Origin: Euryarchaeota archaeon UBA433
GTDB taxonomy: Archaea; Thermoplasmatota; Poseidoniia; Poseidoniales; Poseidoniaceae
Assembly: GCA_002495535.1 (NCBI GenBank)
Contig: DAFX01000095.1
Location: 26,837-64,212 of the forward strand
DNA: 37,376 nucleotides
Direction: 5' to 3'
Both the position numbers and the translations under genes were made by a program. The notes under the pieces were generated by a model. That model saw only the letters and a program-made list of their open reading frames with translations. It did no database searches and was not told the DNA's origin. Shown piece by piece: positions 1 to 7,622 of this stretch (its first letter is position 1; every line of letters begins with the position of its first letter).

Positions 1-641
1 ATTTGATCTGGTCGGGCTGCAAGAACTCGACCTACCACGCAGACATAGCCATCGGCTGGTAGGGTGTTGATGTCCTGTGGCTCACCAGGGGCGACCACAG
101 GCCGTGTACCCTCTCGAACAATTGCGATTCGTGTAGATTGGTTGATGTTCAGCGACATACGCCCCTGATATTCATTGACTGATGCACCTTCAATTCGTAC
201 AATTGAGCCCGGTGCGAGGTTGGGGCTTGGGCCCCAATCTTTGTACTCCCACCGTGTTTTGTCGCCTTTTTCTTCCCAAGGATTATCTTCGAGTAGACCG
301 AAGGCGATTTGCTTCTGTTCCCCGCGAATCGTTTGTTCCCTCATGTTGTGGGAGATAATTTCGACTTCGATCTCGATGTCTTTGTCGTTGCCGTTCAACT
401 CACTCAGCTTGGTCACTTTCTTGGTGTTGCGAGGCGTTGATGAACCCGCCTGAGAAGAACCTCGATTGGTCGGCACTGCCTGTTCACCTTTGAATCGGCG
501 AAGAATTGAGCGCATTGCATCTTGCGGAGGGATGTAAAATTCGGTTTCGTATTTTGCAAATGCCTCAGCGACTTCTTTTGCGTCTGCATCAGGGCATTCA
601 GCCAAGATTGCATTGACGTGCGTTTCATATTTCTCAGACAT
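1..641 (-). CDS. RPA-like single-stranded DNA-binding protein (3' part missing)
   Basis: The reading frame is open from an ATG at 641 down to the left edge, so about 213 N-terminal residues are visible and the C-terminus is cut. After a helical N-terminus of about 55 residues and a Ser/Thr/Gln linker comes a segment resembling an archaeal replication-protein-A OB fold: KVTKLSELNGNDKDIEIEV, then a strand with QIAFGLLED, then GSIVRIEGASVNEYQGR. Known RPA family members coat single-stranded DNA in replication and repair. The start is supported by GGAGGG seven bases upstream (649-654). The gene follows tldE on the same strand after a 190-bp gap and so probably has its own promoter. Hel308, a repair helicase, lies at the head of the same-strand gene run. 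Assignment to RPA is by pattern recognition; another OB-fold nucleic-acid-binding protein is possible. Confidence 0.72.
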   Translation of the reverse strand, partial: MSEKYETHVNAILAECPDADAKEVAEAFAKYETEFYIPPQDAMRSILRRFKGEQAVPTNRGSSQAGSSTPRNTKKVTKLSELNGNDKDIEIEVEIISHNMREQTIRGEQKQIAFGLLEDNPWEEKGDKTRWEYKDWGPSPNLAPGSIVRIEGASVNEYQGRMSLNINQSTRIAIVREGTRPVVAPGEPQDINTLPADGYVCVVGRVLAARPDQ

Positions 642-831
642 CTATATGCCCTCCGTCAAGCGTTTTCGTTTGATGCCTGTACGGAGAACAGGCTGCGGGC
701 TTTCGTGCGGATTGGTTGAGTCTATACACTCCCTTGACCTCCATGGTGACAAAGAGACCTGACGACGGAACTTAAACAATGCCTCAGGATTTTTTCCAAT
801 CCCGGGTTAAGGGTCGAGTTTGAGCGCTCAA
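642..831 (-). promoter_or_regulatory. Intergenic region upstream of the RPA-like gene
   Basis: No gene is seen in these 190 bp. Read on the minus strand, it holds a perfect 12-bp palindrome TTGAGCGCTCAA (820-831) directly after the tldE stop, and a weak 5-bp inverted repeat GGATT/AATCC (787-802). A TATA-like GTGTATAGAC lies near 720-729, and the Shine-Dalgarno GGAGGG (649-654) precedes the next gene. A promoter for the RPA-like gene with a leader of some 50 nt is the simplest reading. No long T-tract follows the palindrome on the minus strand, so I do not call it a terminator. Confidence 0.4.
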
Positions 832-2241
832 TCATGCAGGATTGATTCTCAACCCTTGCATCATCAACACATCCGGCAAATGCATGCTTCCAGACGAATA
901 GGAGCCTTGGATGCGAACCTCGTCACCTAGGTGGACATCTTCCAGCAAGGCACCTGCGAGGTTACCAGACAGCCCCGCTTGCTTTACAGGTCCCATGATC
1001 TGACCGTCTTCGACGCGTAGAATTGTGCTTGTTGTGACCGAAAAATCGCCGCTCGTTGGATTTGCAGTGTGCGCTCCCATCACGCTGTGGACAATGTAGC
1101 CATCCCCCATGCGTTCAAGCAGCGCCTCTTGAGAGTGGCCGCCCTTCGATGAAACCATGGTGAAATCTTTGCAGCCCGTGCCAGGAGGGGCTTGGTGCCC
1201 ACCTCGAACAGCCGAGCCTGTTGTTTGTGCATTGGTAATTCGACCTTCGGCGACCTGCTGGGCGGCATCACGAGTTGACCAAAAGGAACCAACGAGTTGA
1301 CCTTTGTCAACCAAGATTTGACGACGAGTAGGTACACCTTCTCCGTCCCGTGAACTTGCAGATTTACCTCCAGCCATGCGCCCATCATCGATCAGGGAAA
1401 GGTCAGAGGCGAGGACCTGTTCGTTGTTCTTGCCGGACCAAAACGATTCATTGCGTACAAGACGGTCGCCACGTAAAGCCGTAGGTACAACCATTGAGAA
1501 CAAGGGCGAGAAACCTTCGCTGGTCATCAAAACTGGAGCATCTTGAGGGGCGCTATCGACTTCGATAGGCCCACGGGTGATTTGAGCCCATTTAACTGCG
1601 TTCGAGACACATGCCGGCACATCCTGAAGCAATTGTCGACCTGAATCGCCTTCATACGAACTGGTTAATTCATCTTCAGCATCGATGGAAACTTGGACAC
1701 CAATGCCATGAGAGGTCGTGATCCCAGAAGACTCAATGCCTTGGCTGGAAAGAATGGCCGACGCCGTGGCGCCTACCCCAAGACCTCCCCCGGTGACCAC
1801 TGCACGTGGTTCAAGCGACGCAACTTCACTCAGAATGGCATCGGCTTGTTCGAGCAAATCCTCAGGCCCTAAATCCAAAATCCGTTGATCAAACAGTCCG
1901 TCAACCGCAGGGGCATCTTCTGCATTTGGCAAAACAAAACCTTCGATTGAAGGCGAGGCTCGTGCGACATCCAATGCCTGTGTTAGGGCGGAACCTGCTG
2001 AGGCCACATCGACGAGGTAAGCGTATCCAAACCGGCCCCCTTCCACTACACGGATGCCGTAGCCCCCTTCGCCACCGCCAGCGGCGAGTGAGATCTTTCC
2101 CGCCTCGATGTCCAATTGATGGCCATAGGATTGGTAGGCAACGATTTCCCACTGTTCAATGCCTTGTTGCTTGCATAAATCACCTATGCTTTTGCATCCT
2201 GCGTTGATTCGGTCGATAGCGTCGTCGGGCAGCATGATCAT
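832..2241 (-). CDS. tldE: TldE/PmbA-family protein
   Basis: The 469-residue product matches the length and layout of TldE (PmbA), the partner of the metalloprotease TldD. In characterised systems the two form a heterodimer that cleaves unfolded or modified peptides, for example in microcin B17 maturation. Visible family features are the N-terminal segment GKISLAAGGGEGGYGIRVVEGGRFGYAY, split here as GKISLAAGGGEGG and GIRVVEGGRFGYAY, and the C-terminal GDFSVTTSTILRVEDGQI followed by LSGNLAGALLEDV. TldE lacks the zinc-binding HExxxH of TldD, and none is seen here. Its ATG overlaps the tldD stop codon by four bases (ATGA), so translation is probably coupled. A second in-frame ATG two codons later (2235) is an equally possible start. 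Confidence 0.9.
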   Translation of the reverse strand: MIMLPDDAIDRINAGCKSIGDLCKQQGIEQWEIVAYQSYGHQLDIEAGKISLAAGGGEGGYGIRVVEGGRFGYAYLVDVASAGSALTQALDVARASPSIEGFVLPNAEDAPAVDGLFDQRILDLGPEDLLEQADAILSEVASLEPRAVVTGGGLGVGATASAILSSQGIESSGITTSHGIGVQVSIDAEDELTSSYEGDSGRQLLQDVPACVSNAVKWAQITRGPIEVDSAPQDAPVLMTSEGFSPLFSMVVPTALRGDRLVRNESFWSGKNNEQVLASDLSLIDDGRMAGGKSASSRDGEGVPTRRQILVDKGQLVGSFWSTRDAAQQVAEGRITNAQTTGSAVRGGHQAPPGTGCKDFTMVSSKGGHSQEALLERMGDGYIVHSVMGAHTANPTSGDFSVTTSTILRVEDGQIMGPVKQAGLSGNLAGALLEDVHLGDEVRIQGSYSSGSMHLPDVLMMQGLRINPA

Positions 2242-3680
2242 CCCACCAAGGCTTCAGAGATTCGCATAATTGGGCCACCATCACCGACAGGAACTGTTTG
2301 ACCTTTCCCACAGAACCCTGGCGCGGCCAGCTTTGCGTCACGGGTTAACCCGTCCACATCTTTCAAGATTTGAAGCGTGAGTCCACTCACGCTGACATCC
2401 TTGAGTGGTTTGGTCAATTCTCCATTTTCAATCAACCAAGCTTCTTGTGCTGCGAATTGGAACGAACCGCGACCGGTATCAACTTGGCCTCCTCGTGAAC
2501 CACAGGCATATACGCCATAGGAAATATCCTCAATCAGTTCATCTAAATCGTTGTGAGTGCCACCCTGAATCAAGGTGTTCGACATACGAACAAGTGGATG
2601 GTGGAGGCCATCCTGAGCCCTTGCCCCCGCATTGGGTGCAATGCCGAAGTGGTGAGCAGTTTCACGGTGGTTGAGGTATTCTGTGAGAACTCCGTTTTTG
2701 ATCAGGCACTTTTCACGCGTGTCAAGCCCCTCGTCATCGATTGGATGGGCACCATAACCTCCACGAATGGTAGGGTCGTCGACCACAGTGACGATGTCAT
2801 TACCAATGGTGAGTCCGAGTTTACCGTCAAGGCAAGAATCGCCTGCGGCCACCAAATCGGCCTCACAGGGATGGCCGAGGGCTTCGTGGATGTAGACGCC
2901 AGTCAAATCACGGTCGGCAACAAGTGGAATTTTTCCAGATGGGGCCCGCTCGGCTTTCAATAAACGAAGGGTTGCAATTTGAGCGCTTCGCCCCAAATCC
3001 CCTAGATCACAAGCCTCGATCACCTCGAGGCCACCTTCTCCTCCATGCCTTGTTCTATAGGAAACGACGTCGCCTCCATCGCGACCCGTCACCGTTGCGT
3101 TGATCAGGGAGCGTTGGAACGACCATGTTCGGTTCATACCTTCGGAAGTGATTAATTCAGTGTGGAGGTGTTCATCATGCCAACCGCACGTGACAGATAC
3201 AATACGTTCGTCTTCTGATGCGCTGTCATGAAGCGTCATCAAGTGATGCATTTTCGTATCGAGGTCGGTGTTTCTGACGTCTTTCTTTGGTTTCCAATGA
3301 ATCTCATTTTCCAAAATTGGAACCTCTGCAAGGGCCACTGGGCGGTCTTTGGAAGCTCTGCGGGACGCGACGGCTTTCGCCAATCGTACGGTTGATTCAA
3401 CTTGCCCGGGAAGCGATTGAAGATCAGTTGTTGAGTGCACACCCCATGCGCCATCAGCCAAAATTCGCATTGTGACGCCAATTTCTTGCCCGGGAATAGC
3501 ACGCTCGAGTTTACCATCTCGAAGAGCGACACTAGAGTCTGTGATCGCCATGAGGCGAACTTCCGCATAGGAGGCACCCAAGTCCTGAGCGTGCCCTAAT
3601 GCTGCTTGAATTTTTGACTGTTGAAGGTACCGACCTGTCCCCGAGGAATGGTCGTCGTTTGGGCTTGCGCTCATCACCAT
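2238..3680 (-). CDS. tldD: TldD metalloprotease
   Basis: A protein of 480 residues from the ATG at 3680. It carries the TldD zinc motif HEALGH (H265, E266, H270) within YIHEALGHPCEADL, and the N-terminal signature YAEVRLMAITDSSVALRDG. Known TldD is the catalytic subunit of the TldD-TldE peptidase and acts in the cytoplasm. The longest open frame reaches 3764 but begins with TTG and overlaps cgi121. The ATG at 3680 is preferred, with a second ATG at 3674. TTCAAG lies 30 nt upstream of 3680 (3705-3710), resembling the promoter-like element found before other genes here. The gene follows cgi121 by 49 bp and overlaps tldE by 4 bp, so it probably belongs to the hel308-cgi121-tldD-tldE run. Confidence 0.92.
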   Translation of the reverse strand: MVMSASPNDDHSSGTGRYLQQSKIQAALGHAQDLGASYAEVRLMAITDSSVALRDGKLERAIPGQEIGVTMRILADGAWGVHSTTDLQSLPGQVESTVRLAKAVASRRASKDRPVALAEVPILENEIHWKPKKDVRNTDLDTKMHHLMTLHDSASEDERIVSVTCGWHDEHLHTELITSEGMNRTWSFQRSLINATVTGRDGGDVVSYRTRHGGEGGLEVIEACDLGDLGRSAQIATLRLLKAERAPSGKIPLVADRDLTGVYIHEALGHPCEADLVAAGDSCLDGKLGLTIGNDIVTVVDDPTIRGGYGAHPIDDEGLDTREKCLIKNGVLTEYLNHRETAHHFGIAPNAGARAQDGLHHPLVRMSNTLIQGGTHNDLDELIEDISYGVYACGSRGGQVDTGRGSFQFAAQEAWLIENGELTKPLKDVSVSGLTLQILKDVDGLTRDAKLAAPGFCGKGQTVPVGDGGPIMRISEALVG

Positions 3681-3729
3681 AGAGAGAGGGGGGAGCCAAC
3701 AGTGCTTGAACCCTGCTCCATTTCGGGTC

Positions 3730-4311
3730 TCAAGAATTGAATTCAGCAGAGATGACGTGTCCAATCAAAGCATCGCATGTCACTTCGCTTGATGGATCTG
3801 GATTGAATCCCAGCCGTTGTGCACCCTCATGACTGATGACAAGAGGTTCATCCACCAAATCAACCCCAATGGCATCAGCAAGTTTCGAAGCATTGCCGGC
3901 CATTTCAGTTCGCTTTGATTCGTCAGGGGTTGGAAGATGGTTGCCCTCATGCTTCCAATCAGGCAGGACCAAGAAACAGCCAGCTTCGTCACCGTCCCTC
4001 ATACCTGCTCGCTTGAAGGCGTCAGAGACATGGTGCGTCCCTGCAAGATACCTCAAAAATTCAGCATCGAAGGAACGAGCAAGTGATGTGCTTCTCCGTT
4101 GCCTGCGAGCAGCGCTATGCCATGCGGTCCAGAGTTGCGCATGGCACTGGGCTACGCCCTCACCGACCAGCACCCAGTGTTCATCCGGTCGATGTTTGAG
4201 AAAGGACCGTGTCAAGGATGAACCTTCGATTGCGTCCGAGGAACGCCAGGTGAAATGGGGAAATTCGATTCCATCCATGCACTGCGGAGAAGGTGATGAA
4301 TTTTCAATCAT
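3730..4311 (-). CDS. cgi121: KEOPS complex subunit Cgi121
   Basis: A protein of 193 residues. The central segment SLARSFDAEFLRYLAGTHHVSDAFKRAG fits the Cgi121/TPRKB signature (quoted as SLARSFDAEFLRYLAGTHH and VSDAFKRAG), where known members have R-x-L-x-x-E-x-L-x-Y-L-x-G-x-x-x-I. Known Cgi121 binds the kinase Bud32 and the tRNA CCA end in KEOPS, which makes the universal t6A modification of tRNA. The longest frame starts at 4383, but ATG 4311 overlaps the hel308 stop by 8 bp and gives a better N-terminus; a further ATG at 4278 is possible. The gene is tightly coupled to hel308 upstream and followed by tldD. The other KEOPS subunits are not in this window. Confidence 0.82.
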   Translation of the reverse strand: MIENSSPSPQCMDGIEFPHFTWRSSDAIEGSSLTRSFLKHRPDEHWVLVGEGVAQCHAQLWTAWHSAARRQRRSTSLARSFDAEFLRYLAGTHHVSDAFKRAGMRDGDEAGCFLVLPDWKHEGNHLPTPDESKRTEMAGNASKLADAIGVDLVDEPLVISHEGAQRLGFNPDPSSEVTCDALIGHVISAEFNS

Positions 4312-6919
4312 CCGATGGACCTTCACCTTCAAGCGGCACATCGTCTTGGTGAATCGTAGAGCTGGGCGGGCTCGATTTGGCATGTTCTTGCTTGTCCACG
4401 ACTTTCTGTACCTGAGTCATAATCTTGTCCAGCAAGAGCGGCCCCCAGCCTCGCAGGGCGAGCAAATCATTCCGTTGTTTTCGAGTCATTGCCAACACTT
4501 CACGAGGGGTTCTAAGGTTGAGTTTAGACAATTCCCTAGCTCGCGAACGACCGACATTTCGTATGTTGACGAGTTGTAACAAATCAGGTTTACACCCATG
4601 ACGAATGCGCTGCCTCAGAACATCAATGATGGTCGAGAGTTGATCGATTTCAGGCAGGTGATCCTCAGAGAACACATCGTCGGTAAGCAGCACTTGTCGT
4701 GCAGCAGAAAGCAGCCACCCCATGAGATCGACCCGGTGGTTAACATCGCCAGGACTGACATCCAAATCAGTCTCAATATCACGAAGAGTTTCCTCTTCCA
4801 TCCACTTTTCGAGCATCCATGCTGATTTCACATACCCAAGAAGCCGTTCTTCAAGAGTGATATCGGTTAACAACTCTTCTTCGATGGAATTCGTTTTCAG
4901 CCACAACAGAGAATTGACCTCCATATCGCTGTTCTTTGCCCACAACGAACTGAAATCTGGCGTTGTCGTGGCCAACTGGAGCAAACTAAACTCAGTGACT
5001 GGTGCGTTTTGACGCACAAGCCTTCGTACAGCACGCCGTAGGCCAGTCCTGAGCAGCGAGGCTGAAAGCGGGTCGAGGTACATTTGAGTAACCCGTTCAC
5101 CCATCATTGTCGCCTCATAGACCATGCTGTCATGGTCAACACCTGGGCTGCCACCCCAGCCACCAACAGGCGCCAAATCACTGGCTTGGGTGAATCCAAT
5201 CGATGCTTTTGTGAATGCAGATTCGCCCCTTCCCTGAAGACCATGATGCTGCGGTTGTTGTGTTTGGAGACCTACGCCACCAGTGTTTTGGGCGATTGTT
5301 GCCCAAACTGGCATCTCATCGTCCCAGTCCTCTTCATCGGCATCGATGCTTTGATCTGCACGGCGTGCAGCATACGCCTCATCGACCCCAACACGACGTA
5401 TGAATCGCTCAGCGACCAACCAATCAAGCATCCGATCGATTTGCTCTTTAAGATACGTTGGGGAAACGGATGCGCCGAGGAATGTGGCTTGGAAGAAATC
5501 ACCAAGTTCACCGCGATGGCGGAACCCACCTGTGGCAATGGATGCCAATAAATGAGATCTCAAAGCTGGCTCACTTGATAATTTAGAAGAAATGGATTCG
5601 ACTGGGCCAAAGAAGTAACGTCGACTGACATCGTCCGCAACAGCCCAACCGTCCGTTCCTTTACAAAGCACCCATGCCTCGCCAAAAGCGTCGTACTTCG
5701 GCCTCCCCGCTCGCCCCAGCATCTGTCGAACTTCCATCACGGGAAGGGGGCGGCTCATGCCATCATCCCAGCGCTTCAAATCTCGAACCAGCACCCTTCG
5801 GGCAGGAAGATTGACCCCCGCAGCAAGCGTTGGCGTTGCGGTCAATCCAACGAGCAATCCCTCTTTGAAAGCACCCTCAATGGCCTTTCTTTGGCCGTGA
5901 GTCAAGCCTGCGTGATGGAATGCAATCCCGCCTCGAATCGCCGTAGCCAGACGCTCCGCCATGGCCGTTTGTTGGCGGCCTTCCAGCCCATTGGCAAAAT
6001 CATCGAGGCGACGGAGACGATCTGGATCTTCCTTCTTCAAGCGCTTTTGAACACGTTTTGCAAGTTTGAGGGCCTCGGATTGAGCGCTGCGCCTCGTCCC
6101 AACAAAAACCAACACTTGCCCGTCTTGATCAAGCGTGTCATTGACCACCACCCCTGTTGGATGGGATTTCGGCCCTTCGAGGTCCCGCGGGGGTTGAAGA
6201 GCGTCGCCATCGGAACTCATGGCAGAAGATTGCACGAGGCGTGGCTCAAGATGAAGGTCATGGAAAGTGCTGTATTCAAGAGCCACTGGGCGCCAATCTG
6301 AAAGAACAAGGCTCGCATCTAACCATGCTGCAAGATCTTCGCAATTTCCAACGGTGGCGGACAAGGCAATAATCTGGGCTTTCGGACGAAGATGCCTCAG
6401 TCGAGTGAGGTTGATTTCGAGCGTGGGACCCCGTGTCCCATCATTCATGAGATGAAATTCATCTGCGACAACAATCGAAACATTCGCCATCAATTCTGAG
6501 CGGTTTCGCATCAGCGAATCCAATTTCTCAGATGTGCAAACAAGGACGTCGCATTCTTCTATTTTTTTAGCCTCTGCAGAAGCATCACCAATGCCCAAAC
6601 CAACGGTCAAATTCACTGCCGAACACAATTCTTTGAGGTCGTCAAATTTCTCGCTGGCAAGTGCTTTCAGTGGAACAATGTAAACGGCCTTTGAACCTGG
6701 ATCATCGACGAGCAGGCGGCGAAGAATCCCGATGTAAGCAACAAGTGACTTACCGCTTGCAGTTGGAATCGCCAGTAAAGTGTTGGTCCCCGAGAGAACA
6801 CTCGGCATCGCCTCTTGTTGTGGAGGGTGAAGGTGTGAGATCCCCCAGGTGCCCTCAAGAAACTGACACACTTCAGAGGGCAAATCAAGCTTAGAAACAG
6901 CGCGCTCGTCCCCCTCCAT
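4304..6919 (-). CDS. hel308: Hel308-type superfamily 2 DNA helicase
   Basis: A protein of 871 residues from the ATG at 6919. Visible motifs are the Q motif LHPPQQEAM, Walker A AIPTASGKS (about 50-58), DEFH (153-156), SAT in IALSATVG (187-189), motif V TATPTLAAGVNLPARR and motif VI QMLGRAGRPKYD (about 399-410). A C-terminal helix-hairpin-helix region, IRNVGRSRARELSKLNL, follows. Known Hel308 unwinds lagging-strand DNA at stalled forks (3'-5') and is typical of archaea. At 871 residues it is longer than the usual 700-750. A low-complexity insertion of about 85 residues (about 512-597) explains much of the excess. The longer frame to 6946 begins with TTG and adds nine unlikely residues. The gene heads a minus-strand run and is divergent from the TerB-like gene. 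Confidence 0.95.
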   Translation of the reverse strand: MEGDERAVSKLDLPSEVCQFLEGTWGISHLHPPQQEAMPSVLSGTNTLLAIPTASGKSLVAYIGILRRLLVDDPGSKAVYIVPLKALASEKFDDLKELCSAVNLTVGLGIGDASAEAKKIEECDVLVCTSEKLDSLMRNRSELMANVSIVVADEFHLMNDGTRGPTLEINLTRLRHLRPKAQIIALSATVGNCEDLAAWLDASLVLSDWRPVALEYSTFHDLHLEPRLVQSSAMSSDGDALQPPRDLEGPKSHPTGVVVNDTLDQDGQVLVFVGTRRSAQSEALKLAKRVQKRLKKEDPDRLRRLDDFANGLEGRQQTAMAERLATAIRGGIAFHHAGLTHGQRKAIEGAFKEGLLVGLTATPTLAAGVNLPARRVLVRDLKRWDDGMSRPLPVMEVRQMLGRAGRPKYDAFGEAWVLCKGTDGWAVADDVSRRYFFGPVESISSKLSSEPALRSHLLASIATGGFRHRGELGDFFQATFLGASVSPTYLKEQIDRMLDWLVAERFIRRVGVDEAYAARRADQSIDADEEDWDDEMPVWATIAQNTGGVGLQTQQPQHHGLQGRGESAFTKASIGFTQASDLAPVGGWGGSPGVDHDSMVYEATMMGERVTQMYLDPLSASLLRTGLRRAVRRLVRQNAPVTEFSLLQLATTTPDFSSLWAKNSDMEVNSLLWLKTNSIEEELLTDITLEERLLGYVKSAWMLEKWMEEETLRDIETDLDVSPGDVNHRVDLMGWLLSAARQVLLTDDVFSEDHLPEIDQLSTIIDVLRQRIRHGCKPDLLQLVNIRNVGRSRARELSKLNLRTPREVLAMTRKQRNDLLALRGWGPLLLDKIMTQVQKVVDKQEHAKSSPPSSTIHQDDVPLEGEGPSDD

Positions 6920-7010
6920 GCAACCCCACTCGCGCCAACAGTCCAAAAGGACAACCCCTCATCCTGTTCAACCCGACATCCCTAAGACCTGCCTCTCTTT
7001 GTCACAATCC
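6920..7010. promoter_or_regulatory. Divergent promoter region, hel308 / TerB-like gene
   Basis: A 91-bp gap between divergent starts. On the plus strand CCTAAGACCTG (6981-6991) places its TAAGAC 28 nt before the ATG at 7011. On the minus strand TTTTGGACTG (6948-6939) begins 29 nt before the hel308 ATG. Both resemble the TTAAGACTG element seen at the same spacing before other genes in the window. Promoter function is inferred from spacing and similarity only. Confidence 0.4.
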
Positions 7011-7622
7011 ATGAGCGACGATGTTGAAACGATGGTAGACGAACGCCTTTCGGTGTTTGATGATGAACCAGATTTGAACGATTGGGTCGAAGTCATGTGC
7101 GGTGCAGCAATGGCTGTGCTCGGAATCTTTCACCTCATTCAGCCAGGTGAACTGATCAATCCAGACGTGATGCGTTGGTTTGCCGCAGCGGTTGTCGCTG
7201 CTGGAGCAGTATGGGCTGGCCACGGTCTGAAAGATATGGCTGTGAAGGAAGTCCGCAGGTCGGTTGCCATTCTTGAAATGTCAGAGCGCGACGATGGGCC
7301 TGATCATGGACTTATTCGTGATGTTTTGCTCAACCCTCAAGCCTACAGTGAGTTCCTTCTCGAATCCTATGCCGCTGCATGGGAAGATGGAATCATCACA
7401 GAAGAAGAACTCGCTGAATTGCGCTCCTTCCAAGAAGTACTGGGCATCACGGACGAGGACGCTGCAAAGATGAACCTCGAGGCTGCCGTGAAGTCCGCCT
7501 CCAAGGATGGAAAAATCACTGCAGAAGAAGAAGCAGCCATCAAGAAGGCTGCTAAAGATGCACAGGAAGACGGCGACTCAATGGTAGAAGATGCCAAAGA
7601 GAAGGCTAAGCAAGGACAATGA
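7011..7622 (+). CDS. Membrane protein with C-terminal TerB-like helical domain
   Basis: A protein of 203 residues. An acidic N-terminus (MSDDVETMVDERLSVFDDE) precedes two predicted membrane helices (VEVMCGAAMAVLGIFHLI and MRWFAAAVVAAGAVWAGHGL). A cytosolic helical region follows, with EDGIITEEELAELRSFQEVLGI and SKDGKITAEEEAAIKKAA, reminiscent of TerB/DUF533-like repeats. The DGxIT-EEE stretches also recall half EF-hand loops, but they lack the full D-x-D-x-D-G spacing. The C-terminus is Lys/Glu-rich. The longer frame from 6918 would overlap the hel308 start and has an unlikely N-terminus. ATG 7011 has a TAAGAC element 28 nt upstream and no clear Shine-Dalgarno. The function is unknown. Its stop abuts the stop of the convergent neighbour with no bases between. 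Confidence 0.75.
   Translation: MSDDVETMVDERLSVFDDEPDLNDWVEVMCGAAMAVLGIFHLIQPGELINPDVMRWFAAAVVAAGAVWAGHGLKDMAVKEVRRSVAILEMSERDDGPDHGLIRDVLLNPQAYSEFLLESYAAAWEDGIITEEELAELRSFQEVLGITDEDAAKMNLEAAVKSASKDGKITAEEEAAIKKAAKDAQEDGDSMVEDAKEKAKQGQ

Noticed and set aside
820..831. Perfect palindrome TTGAGCGCTCAA directly after the tldE stop as a terminator
   Set aside because: It has no loop and no T-tract follows on the minus strand. It is kept only as part of the intergenic description.
3836..4579. Plus-strand frame of 247 codons opposite cgi121 and hel308
   Set aside because: It lies wholly antisense to two strongly supported genes, has Ser/Arg/Cys-rich shadow composition and shows no family motif.
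5084..5551. Plus-strand frame of 155 codons inside hel308
   Set aside because: Antisense to conserved helicase sequence; composition rich in Cys, His and Ile without domain signs.
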